A DNA stretch of 64,000 bases from Paenibacillus helianthi (GTDB lineage: Bacteria; Bacillota; Bacilli; Paenibacillales; Paenibacillaceae), in assembly GCF_001909055.1 (NCBI RefSeq), contig NZ_LVWI01000044.1, positions 31,714 to 95,713 on the forward strand. Reading direction: 5' to 3'. The notes under the pieces are model-generated. The model was given only the letters and a program-made list of their open reading frames with translations. It did no database searches and was not told where the DNA came from. Below, one piece after another: positions 1 to 9,325 of this stretch. Position 1 is the stretch's first letter. The number at the start of each line of letters is the position of its first letter. The position numbers and the translations under genes are program-made.

Positions 1-1
1 A

Positions 2-295
2 AGAATACGCCATATTGATCTTCCAACCATTCGCCCGATAATGGCTATTGTGTTTATTCTTGCGGCGGGGGGCATCATGTCGATCGGATTTGAAAAGGCT
101 TATCTCATGCAAACGGCAACCAACCTGCCGTCCTCCGAGATCATTCCGACTTATGTTTACAAAATAGGCTTGCAGTCAGGCGATTACGCATACTCAGCCG
201 CAGTGGGTTTGTTCAACTCTCTCATCAACGTTGTTTTGCTCATTACGGTGAACTTTATTGTGAAGAAGCTGAATGAGGGCGACGGCCTTTACTAA
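2..295 (+). CDS. ABC sugar transporter permease, LplB type (partial, 5' end outside window)
   Basis: This is the C-terminal part of an inner-membrane permease of a carbohydrate ABC importer; the reading frame is open to the first base, so the start lies upstream. The visible residues carry the signature of LplB-family permeases: a HIDLPTIRPIM stretch just after the ATPase-contacting loop, then MSIGFEKAYLM, then a final hydrophobic helix and a charged tail ending KKLNEGDGLY. The full-length LplB-type permease at 43863 in this window has the same order (GFDRPFIIG, VYRVGIESGQ, LATAVGLF). It is followed 17 bases later by the partner permease and then by a binding protein and GH32/ROK genes, so it most likely carries fructo-oligosaccharides. 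No ATPase gene is nearby; importers of this type often share an MsmK-like ATPase encoded elsewhere (family knowledge). Confidence 0.9.
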   Translation, partial: RIRHIDLPTIRPIMAIVFILAAGGIMSIGFEKAYLMQTATNLPSSEIIPTYVYKIGLQSGDYAYSAAVGLFNSLINVVLLITVNFIVKKLNEGDGLY

Positions 296-312
296 GAAAG
301 GAGTATCTGTTC

Positions 313-1194
313 ATGTTCATAAGACATTCCCGGCTGGACCGCTTTATTCTCGCGCTGAATGCCACGTTCTTGACGCTCGCTGTATTGGTAGTGGTGCTTC
401 CGCTCGTTTATGTGGTGATTGCATCCTTCATGGACCCATCGGTATTGCTCAGTCATGGATTATCATTCAAAGTTTCGGACTGGTCATTAGACGGCTACAA
501 AATGATCCTTACAAATCCGGCTATGATCCGCGGGTTTGGAAACGCTGTTTTTTACTCCGTGGCATTTGCCACACTTACCGTTCTGGTCTCGATCTGTGCA
601 GGCTATGCCCTGTCGGATGACAGGCTGAAAGGTAGAGGGTTTTTTATGACCTTGTTCATTATCACGATGTTTTTTGGCGGGGGACTTATTCCAACTTATC
701 TGCTGGTCAAAAACCTGGGATTGCTTGACACGGTATGGGCAGTGATCATTCCCGGAGCAGTCAACGTATGGAACATTATCCTTTCCAGAACCTTTTTCAA
801 GAGCGTACCCAATGAATTGAGGGAGGCGGCCAATGTGGACGGGGCATCGGAGATGAGAATTTTCATCGGCATTGTATTGCCACTCTCGAAACCCATTATC
901 TTTGTGCTTGCTCTTTATGCCTTTGTGGGCCAGTGGAATTCCTACTTTGATGCCATGATATATCTGGATAATCCGAACCTTCATCCGCTGCAGCTCGTTC
1001 TGCGTTCCATCCTAATTCAGAACCAGGTAGATCCTGGTATGATCAGTGATCAGCTGGCGATGGCGGAAATGAAACGGTTGTCTGAAATCATCAAATATGC
1101 TGCAATCGTTGTTTCCAGTTTGCCGCTCATCATTATGTATCCTTTCTTCCAGAAGTACTTTGAAAAAGGTGTCATGCTCGGTTCCCTGAAATAG
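313..1194 (+). CDS. ABC sugar transporter permease, LplC/YtcP type
   Basis: Second membrane permease (293 aa) of the same carbohydrate importer. It shows six predicted membrane helices: residues about 12-33, 75-97, 110-131, 143-162, 190-210 and 260-280. The EAA loop that docks on the ATPase is EAANVDGASEMRIFIGIVLP at about 173-192, and the C-terminus YFEKGVMLGSLK is typical of LplC/YtcP proteins. The start is fixed by AAAGGAG about 9 bases upstream of the ATG. It lies 17 bases after the LplB-type gene and 60 bases before the lipoprotein gene, so the three are probably one transcript. Substrate assignment to fructans rests on the GH32 and fructokinase genes that follow. Confidence 0.93.
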   Translation: MFIRHSRLDRFILALNATFLTLAVLVVVLPLVYVVIASFMDPSVLLSHGLSFKVSDWSLDGYKMILTNPAMIRGFGNAVFYSVAFATLTVLVSICAGYALSDDRLKGRGFFMTLFIITMFFGGGLIPTYLLVKNLGLLDTVWAVIIPGAVNVWNIILSRTFFKSVPNELREAANVDGASEMRIFIGIVLPLSKPIIFVLALYAFVGQWNSYFDAMIYLDNPNLHPLQLVLRSILIQNQVDPGMISDQLAMAEMKRLSEIIKYAAIVVSSLPLIIMYPFFQKYFEKGVMLGSLK

Positions 1195-1254
1195 GGGATG
1201 GACTTGAACATAGATACAGATTTGCATTCATCCTACTCAGGAGGTCATGTTTCC

Positions 1255-2868
1255 ATGAAAAAACTGACAAAATCAAAAGTGGTAACCCAAGCAGCTTCTG
1301 CCTCTGTACTTGCCTCTATCCTGTTGCTTACGGCATGCAGCGGTGGCGGCGGAGGAAATGCGGCTAGTAAAGAACAGGACCCAAGCGGCAAAGTTACCCT
1401 GAACTTTATTACGCAAAGCTCCCCCCTGGCACCGGCCGACCCGAACGAAAAGCTGATCAATAAACGTCTCGAAGAAAAAACAAATGTTCATATCAACTGG
1501 AAAAACTTCACCAAAGACGTGTTTGTGGAAAAAAGAAACCTGGCTGTTGCAAGCGGTGATCTCCCTGATGCTATCTTCAATGCTGACTATAGTGATTATG
1601 AGCTGCTCAAACTTGCTAAAGACGGTACCATTATTCCATTGAACGATCTGATTGAGAAGAATATGCCCAATTTTAAAAAGGTGTTGGAACAAGCTCCTGA
1701 ATACAAGAGCATGATCACGGCGCCGGACGGCAATATTTATGCCTTTCCCTGGATTGAAGAGCTTGGTAACGGAAAAGAAAGAATTCAGGCTGTAGACAGC
1801 ATGCCCTGGATCAATGTCAAATGGCTGAAAAAGCTGGGCCTTGAGATGCCAAAAACGACGGATGAGCTGAAAAAAGTGCTGATCGCGTTCAAGACGCAGG
1901 ACCCGAATGGCAACGGCCAGGCGGATGAAATCCCGCTGTCCTTTATTAACAAGCCGGGCGCGGAAGATCTGGCCTTCCTCTTTGCTTCCTTCGGACTGGG
2001 GGAGAATCCCGATCATGCGGTGGTAAGCAATGAAGGCAAAGTGATATTTACAGCGGCGGATGAAGGCTACAAGAAGGCTGTTTCTTTTATCAATGAGCTG
2101 TATAAGGAAGGACTTATTGATATTGAGGCTTATACGCAGGACTGGAGTACGTATCTTGCCAAAGGGAAGGATCAACGATACGGATTGTACTTCTCCTGGG
2201 ATAAGGCTAACATCTCTGGGGCCAACGATACCTATGAAGTGATGCCGCCGCTTGCTGGCCCGGATGGCGAAGTGAATGTAACGAGAACCAATGGTCTGGG
2301 CCTTGGCCGCGGTAAAATGGTCCTTACGAGCTCCAATAAAAACCTGGAAACGACGGCGAAATGGGTGGATCAGCTGTATGATCCGGTCCAGTCCGTGCAG
2401 GACAACTGGGGCACCTATGGGGATAAAACACAGCAGAACATCTTCAAATTTGATGAAGCCAAAGGCATGCTGACGCATCTGCCCCTCGAAGGTGCCGCTC
2501 CTGTTGAGCTTCGCGAGAAAACAAGTATCGGCGGGCCTCTGGCCGTTCTTGATTCCTACTATGGCAAATATACAACCATGCCGGATGATGCCAAGGGCAG
2601 ATTGGATATTATCAAAAACATCATGGCGCCGAAGATGAAGGCAGAGAACGTAATGCCAAGCGTATTTAATTCGATTGAAGAGCTGGACCGCCTGACGACG
2701 ATTGAAACGGATCTGTTCGCCTACGTTCTCAGAATGCGTACAGAGTGGTACCAGAACGGCAAAGTGGATGAACAGTGGGATGATTATCTGAAGGAATTGG
2801 ACCGACTTGGCCTGCAGGAATGGCTGAAAATTAAACAAGGCGGTTATGACAGAGCAACGAAGAAATAA
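1255..2868 (+). CDS. extracellular solute-binding lipoprotein, probable fructo-oligosaccharide binder
   Basis: Substrate-binding lipoprotein (537 aa) that should sit on the outer face of the membrane and feed the two permeases upstream. The N-terminus MKKLTKSKVV, a hydrophobic stretch and the lipobox LLLTAC (Cys28) followed by a Ser/Gly linker mark it as a lipoprotein. The length and the order of conserved patches (NTLNFITQS-like first strand, LNDLIEKNMPNF, MPKTTDELKKVL, DPNGNGQADEIP with a calcium-loop look) fit the long LplA/YtcQ class of binding proteins. An in-frame upstream ATG exists at 1198, but AGGAGG at about 1239 and the signal peptide argue for 1255. Neighbours: permeases upstream, cytoplasmic GH32 33 bases downstream. 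Confidence 0.92.
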   Translation: MKKLTKSKVVTQAASASVLASILLLTACSGGGGGNAASKEQDPSGKVTLNFITQSSPLAPADPNEKLINKRLEEKTNVHINWKNFTKDVFVEKRNLAVASGDLPDAIFNADYSDYELLKLAKDGTIIPLNDLIEKNMPNFKKVLEQAPEYKSMITAPDGNIYAFPWIEELGNGKERIQAVDSMPWINVKWLKKLGLEMPKTTDELKKVLIAFKTQDPNGNGQADEIPLSFINKPGAEDLAFLFASFGLGENPDHAVVSNEGKVIFTAADEGYKKAVSFINELYKEGLIDIEAYTQDWSTYLAKGKDQRYGLYFSWDKANISGANDTYEVMPPLAGPDGEVNVTRTNGLGLGRGKMVLTSSNKNLETTAKWVDQLYDPVQSVQDNWGTYGDKTQQNIFKFDEAKGMLTHLPLEGAAPVELREKTSIGGPLAVLDSYYGKYTTMPDDAKGRLDIIKNIMAPKMKAENVMPSVFNSIEELDRLTTIETDLFAYVLRMRTEWYQNGKVDEQWDDYLKELDRLGLQEWLKIKQGGYDRATKK

Positions 2869-2901
2869 AAAATAGATAGTGGAGTAGAGGAGAGAGCCAT
2901 A

Positions 2902-4398
2902 ATGTCAGCTATTACAAAACAAAAATACCGGGGTGTCTATCATTTCTCGCCCCAAGCCAAATGGATGAACGACCCGAACGGAATGGTCTTTTTTGAAGGA
3001 GAATATCATTTGTTCTTCCAGCACCATCCGGGTGGAATGACCATGGGTAGCATGCACTGGGGCCATGCCGTCAGCAAGGACCTTATTACTTGGGAGGAGC
3101 TGCCTATCGCACTCTTTCCGGATGAGCTGGGCATGATTTTCTCGGGAAGTGCTGTTGTGGACTGGAACAATACGACCGGATTTTTTGAAGATAAGCCAGG
3201 GCTGGTAGCCATCTTTACGCATCACCTTGACATGCCGGAAGGGAAACCGGCCGTTCAGCGTCAAAGCCTCGCTTACAGCCATGACAACGGCAGAACCTGG
3301 ACCAAATACGAAGGCAATCCGGTGCTTGAACATGATACCTTCATTGATTTCCGTGATCCGAAAGTATTCTGGCACCAGGAGACTAAGCAATGGGTAATGA
3401 TCGTCGCTTGCGGTCAAACAGTCTGCCTGTATCATTCTCCAGATCTGATCCATTGGACCTTTGCCAGTGAATTCGGTGAGGGCACCGGGTCACATGACGG
3501 TGTGTGGGAATGCCCTGACTTGTTCCCGCTGCACGTGGATGGAGACACAGCGAACACCAAATGGGTGATGCTTGTGAGTATTGGAGCAGACCCCGCTTTT
3601 GTGGAAGGCTCAAGAACACAATACTTCACCGGCGATTTCGATGGAGCAGTGTTTACTCCGGATGAGGATTCCGAGCACGTCCGCTGGCTTGATTATGGAA
3701 GGGACAATTACGCAGGGGTAAGCTGGTCGGATGTGCCTGAAGAAGACGGAAGACGTCTGTTTATCGGCTGGATGAGCAACTGGATGTATGCCAGACAGAC
3801 ACCCGCAGAAGAGTTCCGTGGGGCGATGACCCTTCCAAGAGAGCTGTACCTTGAATCCAGACAAGGAAAAATCCTGCTCGTTCAGAAGCCGGTCAACGAA
3901 CTGGAGGTGGTCCGTACCCCTGTTCTTTCACTCAAAGATGTTACTGTGCAGGAAATCAACGCTTCATTAGCCGATCTCCAGCTTGATGCTTACGAGATCG
4001 CTGCGAGGTTCACCCGCGGCATGTCTGCAGGCTTCAAGGTAAGAGCCGGGGCTGGAGAACAAACTGTTATCGGAATTGATGCGAAGGCAGAAGAGCTATA
4101 TGTAGACCGTCAGACTTCAGGACGGCTAGATTTCCATGAGTGGTTCCCCGGACGTCATTCGGCGGAACTACAGGCACCGGGTGAGATCAATGATCTGCGC
4201 ATTTTTGTGGACCGTACTTCGGTTGAAGTGTTCAGTAATGGAGGTCAGGCGGTCATTACGGATCTTATTTTTCCTAAGCCTGAATCAGCGGGCGTTGCTG
4301 CATTTGCAGAAAATGAAGAGACCCCGTTCCTTTCACTGGAAATCTACAATTTGAATCTGCCTGCCGCAGATGGCGATAACCAGCAATCGGAGGGTTGA
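2902..4398 (+). CDS. cytoplasmic GH32 beta-fructosidase (levanase/sucrose hydrolase type)
   Basis: Family 32 glycoside hydrolase (498 aa) that releases fructose from sucrose or short fructans. All three catalytic motifs are intact: WMNDPNG at 21-27 (nucleophile Asp24), FRDP at 150-153 (transition-state Asp152) and WECPDLF at 202-208 (acid/base Glu203). A five-bladed propeller (about 10-330) is followed by the C-terminal beta-sandwich, with the FVDRTSVEVFSNGG motif near 435-448. There is no signal peptide, so it acts inside the cell on imported oligosaccharides, unlike the secreted GH32 at 5397. It overlaps nothing; the ROK kinase gene starts 4 bases after its stop, indicating translational coupling. 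Exact specificity (levan, inulin or sucrose oligomers) cannot be told from sequence. Confidence 0.95.
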   Translation: MSAITKQKYRGVYHFSPQAKWMNDPNGMVFFEGEYHLFFQHHPGGMTMGSMHWGHAVSKDLITWEELPIALFPDELGMIFSGSAVVDWNNTTGFFEDKPGLVAIFTHHLDMPEGKPAVQRQSLAYSHDNGRTWTKYEGNPVLEHDTFIDFRDPKVFWHQETKQWVMIVACGQTVCLYHSPDLIHWTFASEFGEGTGSHDGVWECPDLFPLHVDGDTANTKWVMLVSIGADPAFVEGSRTQYFTGDFDGAVFTPDEDSEHVRWLDYGRDNYAGVSWSDVPEEDGRRLFIGWMSNWMYARQTPAEEFRGAMTLPRELYLESRQGKILLVQKPVNELEVVRTPVLSLKDVTVQEINASLADLQLDAYEIAARFTRGMSAGFKVRAGAGEQTVIGIDAKAEELYVDRQTSGRLDFHEWFPGRHSAELQAPGEINDLRIFVDRTSVEVFSNGGQAVITDLIFPKPESAGVAAFAENEETPFLSLEIYNLNLPAADGDNQQSEG

Positions 4399-4402
4399 CA
4401 GG

Positions 4403-5293
4403 ATGCGTATAGGAGCAATTGAAGCAGGTGGAACCAAATTCGTATGCGGGATTGGGGATGAAAGCGGAAAAATTCTGAACCGGCTCAGCCTTCCAACCGG
4501 GCATCCTGATCAAACCCTCCCTCAGGTGATTCAATATTTTCAAGACAAACAGGTAGAGGCGATCGGGGTTGGGTCCTTTGGTCCGATCGATATCAACCCG
4601 GAGAGTCCGACTTACGGCTACGTTACGACAACCCCAAAGCCGGGTTGGGAGAATTACGATGTGCTGGGGACTTTACGGCGGGCCTTTCCAGTTCCGTACG
4701 GCTGGGATACCGATGTCAATGCAGCCGCATATGGTGAGGCTAAATGGGGTGCTGCGCAAGGATTATCCAGCTGTTTGTACTATACCGTAGGCACGGGTGT
4801 CGGTGTCGGCGTGTATTCGGAAGGTAAAACCATACATGGTCTTGTGCATCCTGAGGGAGGGCATGTACTGACCAGACGGCATCCTGAAGATGAATTCGCA
4901 GGCGTGTGCCCTTACCATGGGGACTGCCTCGAAGGGATGGCGGCAGGTCCTGCCATAGAAGCCAGATGGGGGAAAAAAGGCCACGAGCTGCCTCCCGGCC
5001 ATATCGCTTGGGAAATGGAAGCCTTCTATATCGCCCAGTCGATAACCAATGCCATTTTACTTCTGTCTCCCCACAAAATTATTTTGGGCGGCGGCGTGAT
5101 GCAGCAGCTGCAGCTGCTCCCGCTGATCCGGCAGGCTGTGCTCCGCAATCTGAACGGTTATGTCAGTTCAAGTACTATTCTGCAACACATCGATGAGTAT
5201 ATTGTGTCACCGGGTCTTGGCCAGCAGGCGGGATTATGCGGGGCTCTGGCCTTGGGGCTTGCAGCATGGAATAATGAGGCTTCCACTTTATAA
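4403..5293 (+). CDS. ROK-family fructokinase
   Basis: Sugar kinase (296 aa) that should phosphorylate fructose released by the GH32 enzyme just upstream. The ATP phosphate loop IEAGGTKFVCGIG is at 6-18, the catalytic Asp is in DTDVNAA (Asp104), and the ROK zinc site is visible as His154, Cys169, His172 and Cys175 in GGH...CPYHGDC. These features fit the ScrK/GmuE-type fructokinases better than glucokinases (GEKFVCAIG-like start, short 290-300 aa size). A longer frame opens at 4370 inside the GH32 gene, but GGAGGG at 4389-4394 with 8 bases to ATG 4403 decides the start. A terminator-like hairpin follows, closing the importer-enzyme-kinase operon. Confidence 0.92.
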   Translation: MRIGAIEAGGTKFVCGIGDESGKILNRLSLPTGHPDQTLPQVIQYFQDKQVEAIGVGSFGPIDINPESPTYGYVTTTPKPGWENYDVLGTLRRAFPVPYGWDTDVNAAAYGEAKWGAAQGLSSCLYYTVGTGVGVGVYSEGKTIHGLVHPEGGHVLTRRHPEDEFAGVCPYHGDCLEGMAAGPAIEARWGKKGHELPPGHIAWEMEAFYIAQSITNAILLLSPHKIILGGGVMQQLQLLPLIRQAVLRNLNGYVSSSTILQHIDEYIVSPGLGQQAGLCGALALGLAAWNNEASTL

Positions 5294-5309
5294 CAACTCA
5301 ATAGGTATC

Positions 5310-5345
5310 CTGGCCAGTTATGCTCTGTAGCTGGCCAGCTTTTTA
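5310..5345 (+). terminator. terminator after the fructokinase gene
   Basis: Two copies of CTGGCCAG (5310-5317 and 5331-5338) can pair as a stem around a 13-base loop and are followed by CTTTTTAC. It separates the importer/GH32/kinase operon from the secreted levanase gene 50 bases further on. Confidence 0.7.
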
Positions 5346-5396
5346 CTTATGAATGGAAGGTGGAAGAATACGTAGAGTAGAAATGGAGGGCAACAG

Positions 5397-8300
5397 ATGA
5401 AGAAGAAACCCAGAGCATTTCTATGCATTCTGATGGTTATAGGAATCATTATGGCTTCCTCAGGAGTTTACGCTGCTAGTCCTGATACAGGCGGGGCTGC
5501 ACTGGCAGAGAGTGGCACAGGAAAAGCGGAAAAGGAGGGTCTTTCTATTTTTGAGAACGCTACCAATGTAAATACAAATCTGACGGGTTGGCAAGTAAAA
5601 GGAACCGGCAAGTGGGAAGAACCCGCAGATGGACTTCTGCTGACATCTGATCCGCAGGAAAACGTGATGGCCATCTCTGAAACGGTGGTAGATGATTTTC
5701 TGTATGAGGCCGACGTCATGATCAAGGATATGAAAGCGGAGGCTAGTTTGATCTTCCGTTCGAATGAAGATGGATCGAATTCATATATGCTGCAAATTGC
5801 ACCAGAGTCCGGTACGATCCGTATAAAAGATGCGGCGGGTGGGGCAGGCAGATTAAATGAAGAACATCAGGTTTCCCTCAAGGAAGGAGAGATTTATCAT
5901 CTCAAGGTAAAGGCCGAAGGGACCTCGCTGAAGGTGTATTGGGGGGATCAGTACAAGCCTGTGATTGATATTCAGGACAGTGCATACCATACAGGCCGTC
6001 TTGGACTGCACGTCCGGAATGGGTCTGCCTTGTTCCAAAATATAACCGTTAGCGATCTGAAAGGAAACTTGGGTACAGTGCTTGTAAATAAAGGACAGTG
6101 GCAGCCTGACCTTAGAGGCTTAAAAGGAACGTCTGTGGACCAAGGCAAGGCACAGCGAATCTATAGCAACCAAGCCGCTGATTTTGTATATGAAGGAACA
6201 ATCTCTTTGGGTTCTGATGCGGTTGCAGCGCTTGCTTTCCGCTCCTCTGCCGATGGAACCCGTGGCTATGAAGCCACACTTGTGAAGGAAGGGAATCAGG
6301 TCCGTGTAAAGCTGACGAAAGCTGACGGAACTGCAATTGCAAGCTCAGAGCGAGCTTATTCGAGCCAAACGGGCGCGAAGCATGAAGTGGAAGTCAAGGC
6401 AAAGGGCAGCCGGATTCAAATTTTCCTGGACGGATATACTCCGGCAGCAATCGATGTATCGGATAATTCGTATTCAACCGGAAACGCCGGACTTGCTGTA
6501 CAAATGGGAAGCGCTTACTTTCAGAATACGTATCTTACGGAGGCTAACAGTTATTATAATGAAACCTACCGTCCCCAATATCATTATTCGCCGAACCGCG
6601 GTTCCGCCAGCGACCCGAACGGGCTGGTCTACTTCGAAGGGGAATACCATCTTTTCCATCAGGATGGAGGCACATGGGCTCACGCCGTCAGCAAGGATAT
6701 GCTGAACTGGAAACGCCTGCCGGTTGCACTTCCATGGAATGATTACGGGCATATCTGGTCGGGAGCTGCAATAGCGGATGTAACCAATGCATCAGGCTTG
6801 TTCACGAATTCGGGCGGTAAAGGCTTGATTGCCTTTTATACCTCCTATAATCCGGATGGCCCGAATGGCAACCAGCGTATTGGTCTTGCCTACAGCATGG
6901 ATCAGGGACGCACGTGGGAATATGCCAAGGATCGGCCGATTGTGATTGAGAACCCCGGCAAGAACGGAGAGGACCCGGGAGGCTGGGATTTCCGCGATCC
7001 CAAGGTGATCCGAGATGACGGGAATAATCGCTGGGTGATGGTGGTGTCCGGTGGCGATCATATCCGTTTTTTCACATCAACCAACCTGCTGGACTGGACC
7101 TTGACCGATAATTGGGGTTATGGAAATTATGTTCGCGGCGGTGTATGGGAATGCCCTGACTTATTCCCGCTGACCGTACAGGGAACATCAGAGAAGAAAT
7201 GGGTTCTCATGATCAGTACAGGTGCAAATCCGGCAACAGGAGGTTCGGATTCGGAATATTTTGTAGGGAATCTGACTGCTGAGGGTAAATTCGTGAATGA
7301 TAACCCGGCAGGAAAAGTGCTGAGGACAGACTTTGGCAAAGAGTATTATGCATCCATGTCTTTCTCGGATATGCCGGATGGACGCAGAGTGATGCTGGCG
7401 TGGATGTCCAACTGGGATTATCCGTTCGCTTTCCCGACTTCAGGCTGGAAGGGAGAGCTGACGGTTCCAAGAGAGGTTACCCTGGCCATGACTCATGAGG
7501 GGCTTCGCCTCGCCCAGAGTCCGGTCAAGGAAATGGAGCTTCTGCGCAGCGGTCTGTTCACTACAGCTGATAAGATGGTCAGTTCTTCTTCGCCCAACCT
7601 GCTGAAAGGCCTGGTGTCAGGTGCGTATGAAATTGAAGCTGAACTGGAGATTCCGGACGGCAGTGAAGTATCGGAGTTTGGTTTTAACGTGCGCGAGGGG
7701 GCAAATCAGAAGACGATTGTCGGCTACAGGGTGGGTGAAGGCCAATTATTCGTTGACCGGTCGGCCTCCGGGGTAACGGATTTCTCCAGCCTCTTTAGTA
7801 CAAGGCATCAAGCGGCAATGACACCGGAGAACAAGCGGATCAAGCTGCGGATTTTGGTGGATGAATCCTCCATTGAGGTTTTTGCTAATGGGGGAAAGGT
7901 GGTTTTCTCTGAAGTCATTTTTCCTGATCCGGCCAGCAGGGCAATGAGCTTCTATACCCAAGGCGGCATGGTGAAGGTGGTTTCGCTGAAAGTGAATAAG
8001 CTTGGATCGGTATGGAATTCAGACAGCGTTTCGGCTACTCGGATTGCAATGGATACGGGTGACCTTGAAATGGAGATCGGGCAAAACAGGATGCTGCAGG
8101 CGACAGTAGAGAACGGGCCGGGCAACGGTGTTCACCCGCTGAAGTGGATGTCGAGCAATGAAGAGGTGGCTGGCATTCATGCAGCAGACTATTCCCAAGC
8201 AACCCTTCAGGCGAAGAAAGAAGGGGAGGCCATCATTACGGTATCCACTCCGAATGGAAAGGCATCTGCCAGCCTTGTGGTAAAAGTCTTCGGCGGCGAG

Positions 8301-9206
8301 TTTCATACCAATCTCAGTGGCTGGAGCAAGGACATGTCCATGGCGTCATGGATCGTAGGCCGGGATGGAATCCGCGGCAAATATTCCAGCGATGCGAATG
8401 ATATTGCCCAAGAGCAGGCGGGTAATTTTACGTATGAAGCCGACATGAAGCTTGGCGAATCCGGTGGTGCAGGCTCACTTCTGTTCCGTGCCAGTGAGGA
8501 TGGCCGCAGCGGCTATTACTTGAATCTGGACCCTAACATGAAAGCTGTCCGCCTGTTCTACAAAATCGATGGACGATTCGAAGAGCGGCAGGTACTGGCG
8601 AAAGTCCCGACATTCATCCAGCCGGGTCAAACCTATAAAATAAAGATACAGGCAGAAGGTCCCCATATCGTGGTATATGTGGGAGGGCTGAAAATAATGG
8701 ATCTGAAGGACGGAACATTTGCGGAAGGCCATTTTGGACTTCATGTGTTTGGCGGATATGCATCATATCAGAATGTGAATATGACCGGGGGAGAACCGGC
8801 GAACCTGATGACATCAAGCCTGGTGAACGCAGCATTCCAGAAATCTATTTATACAGCTAATCTGGTGAATGGAGAAGCAGTGAATGTACAGGGTGCAAAT
8901 GAAGCCTTAGACCAAAAATGGGTATTTGTGCCAACCGGAGATGAAGCAGGCTCCTATTCCATCCGTACGACCTCGGGACAGGCGCTTGATCTGGACACGG
9001 AGCATAATACGTTACAGCTCTATCCTTATCTGGGCTATAATAATCAGCGCTGGATAGTCAACAAGAATGAGGATGGCTCGGTTGCCATACTCTCTGTCCG
9101 TCATAATATGGCTTTGGCTATATCCGAGGATGGCTCTAAACTTACATTGGAGGATTTTCAAACGGATAAAATGCGTCAAAAGTGGAAATTAAGCTCTGGC
9201 TTTTAA
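5397..9206 (+). CDS. secreted modular GH32 levanase/inulinase with CBM66-like, Big2 and ricin-type modules
   Basis: Large extracellular fructan hydrolase (1269 aa). Order seen: signal peptide (1-27, cleavage near VYA-A); two related beta-sandwich modules at about 49-221 and 225-380, each with a FRS(N/S)xDGxxxY core, a KVKAEG/EVKAKG strand and a final FQN; GH32 catalytic region at about 388-867; a Big2-type Ig-like domain at about 877-966; a third copy of the beta-sandwich (967-1130); and a C-terminal ricin/CBM13-like trefoil (1140-1269). The repeated sandwich resembles CBM66, the levan-binding module of Bacillus SacC (from memory). Catalytic residues: Asp406 in SASDPNG (the usual W-M-N is replaced by S-A-S), Asp534 in FRDP, Glu585 in WECPDLF. 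No LPXTG or SLH anchor, so it is released. ATG follows GGAGGG by 6-7 bases. It presumably supplies oligofructans to the importer upstream. Confidence 0.93.
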   Translation: MKKKPRAFLCILMVIGIIMASSGVYAASPDTGGAALAESGTGKAEKEGLSIFENATNVNTNLTGWQVKGTGKWEEPADGLLLTSDPQENVMAISETVVDDFLYEADVMIKDMKAEASLIFRSNEDGSNSYMLQIAPESGTIRIKDAAGGAGRLNEEHQVSLKEGEIYHLKVKAEGTSLKVYWGDQYKPVIDIQDSAYHTGRLGLHVRNGSALFQNITVSDLKGNLGTVLVNKGQWQPDLRGLKGTSVDQGKAQRIYSNQAADFVYEGTISLGSDAVAALAFRSSADGTRGYEATLVKEGNQVRVKLTKADGTAIASSERAYSSQTGAKHEVEVKAKGSRIQIFLDGYTPAAIDVSDNSYSTGNAGLAVQMGSAYFQNTYLTEANSYYNETYRPQYHYSPNRGSASDPNGLVYFEGEYHLFHQDGGTWAHAVSKDMLNWKRLPVALPWNDYGHIWSGAAIADVTNASGLFTNSGGKGLIAFYTSYNPDGPNGNQRIGLAYSMDQGRTWEYAKDRPIVIENPGKNGEDPGGWDFRDPKVIRDDGNNRWVMVVSGGDHIRFFTSTNLLDWTLTDNWGYGNYVRGGVWECPDLFPLTVQGTSEKKWVLMISTGANPATGGSDSEYFVGNLTAEGKFVNDNPAGKVLRTDFGKEYYASMSFSDMPDGRRVMLAWMSNWDYPFAFPTSGWKGELTVPREVTLAMTHEGLRLAQSPVKEMELLRSGLFTTADKMVSSSSPNLLKGLVSGAYEIEAELEIPDGSEVSEFGFNVREGANQKTIVGYRVGEGQLFVDRSASGVTDFSSLFSTRHQAAMTPENKRIKLRILVDESSIEVFANGGKVVFSEVIFPDPASRAMSFYTQGGMVKVVSLKVNKLGSVWNSDSVSATRIAMDTGDLEMEIGQNRMLQATVENGPGNGVHPLKWMSSNEEVAGIHAADYSQATLQAKKEGEAIITVSTPNGKASASLVVKVFGGEFHTNLSGWSKDMSMASWIVGRDGIRGKYSSDANDIAQEQAGNFTYEADMKLGESGGAGSLLFRASEDGRSGYYLNLDPNMKAVRLFYKIDGRFEERQVLAKVPTFIQPGQTYKIKIQAEGPHIVVYVGGLKIMDLKDGTFAEGHFGLHVFGGYASYQNVNMTGGEPANLMTSSLVNAAFQKSIYTANLVNGEAVNVQGANEALDQKWVFVPTGDEAGSYSIRTTSGQALDLDTEHNTLQLYPYLGYNNQRWIVNKNEDGSVAILSVRHNMALAISEDGSKLTLEDFQTDKMRQKWKLSSGF

Positions 9207-9222
9207 CAGTACAATTCTGTAG

Positions 9223-9263
9223 CAAAAACCCCTTCCGCCAAGCATGGTGGAAGGGGTTTTTGT
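9223..9263 (+). terminator. bidirectional terminator between levanase and MFS genes
   Basis: Stem of about 16 bp (AAAAACCCCTTCC at 9224-9236 with GGAAGGGGTTTTT at 9249-9261) around a short loop. The A-run on the left and T-run on the right let it stop both the levanase transcript and the convergent MFS transcript. Confidence 0.88.
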
Positions 9264-9325
9264 GAATGGGCGGATCGAATCCGCTTAAGATTGAGGCGTA
9301 CAGATTTGATCGATATCAACTCTGC

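Noticed and set aside
1273..2838. 521-codon open frame on the minus strand opposite the binding-protein gene
   Set aside because: It is an antisense shadow of a clearly real lipoprotein gene; its composition (many Phe, His and Arg) shows no domain and it has no ribosome site.
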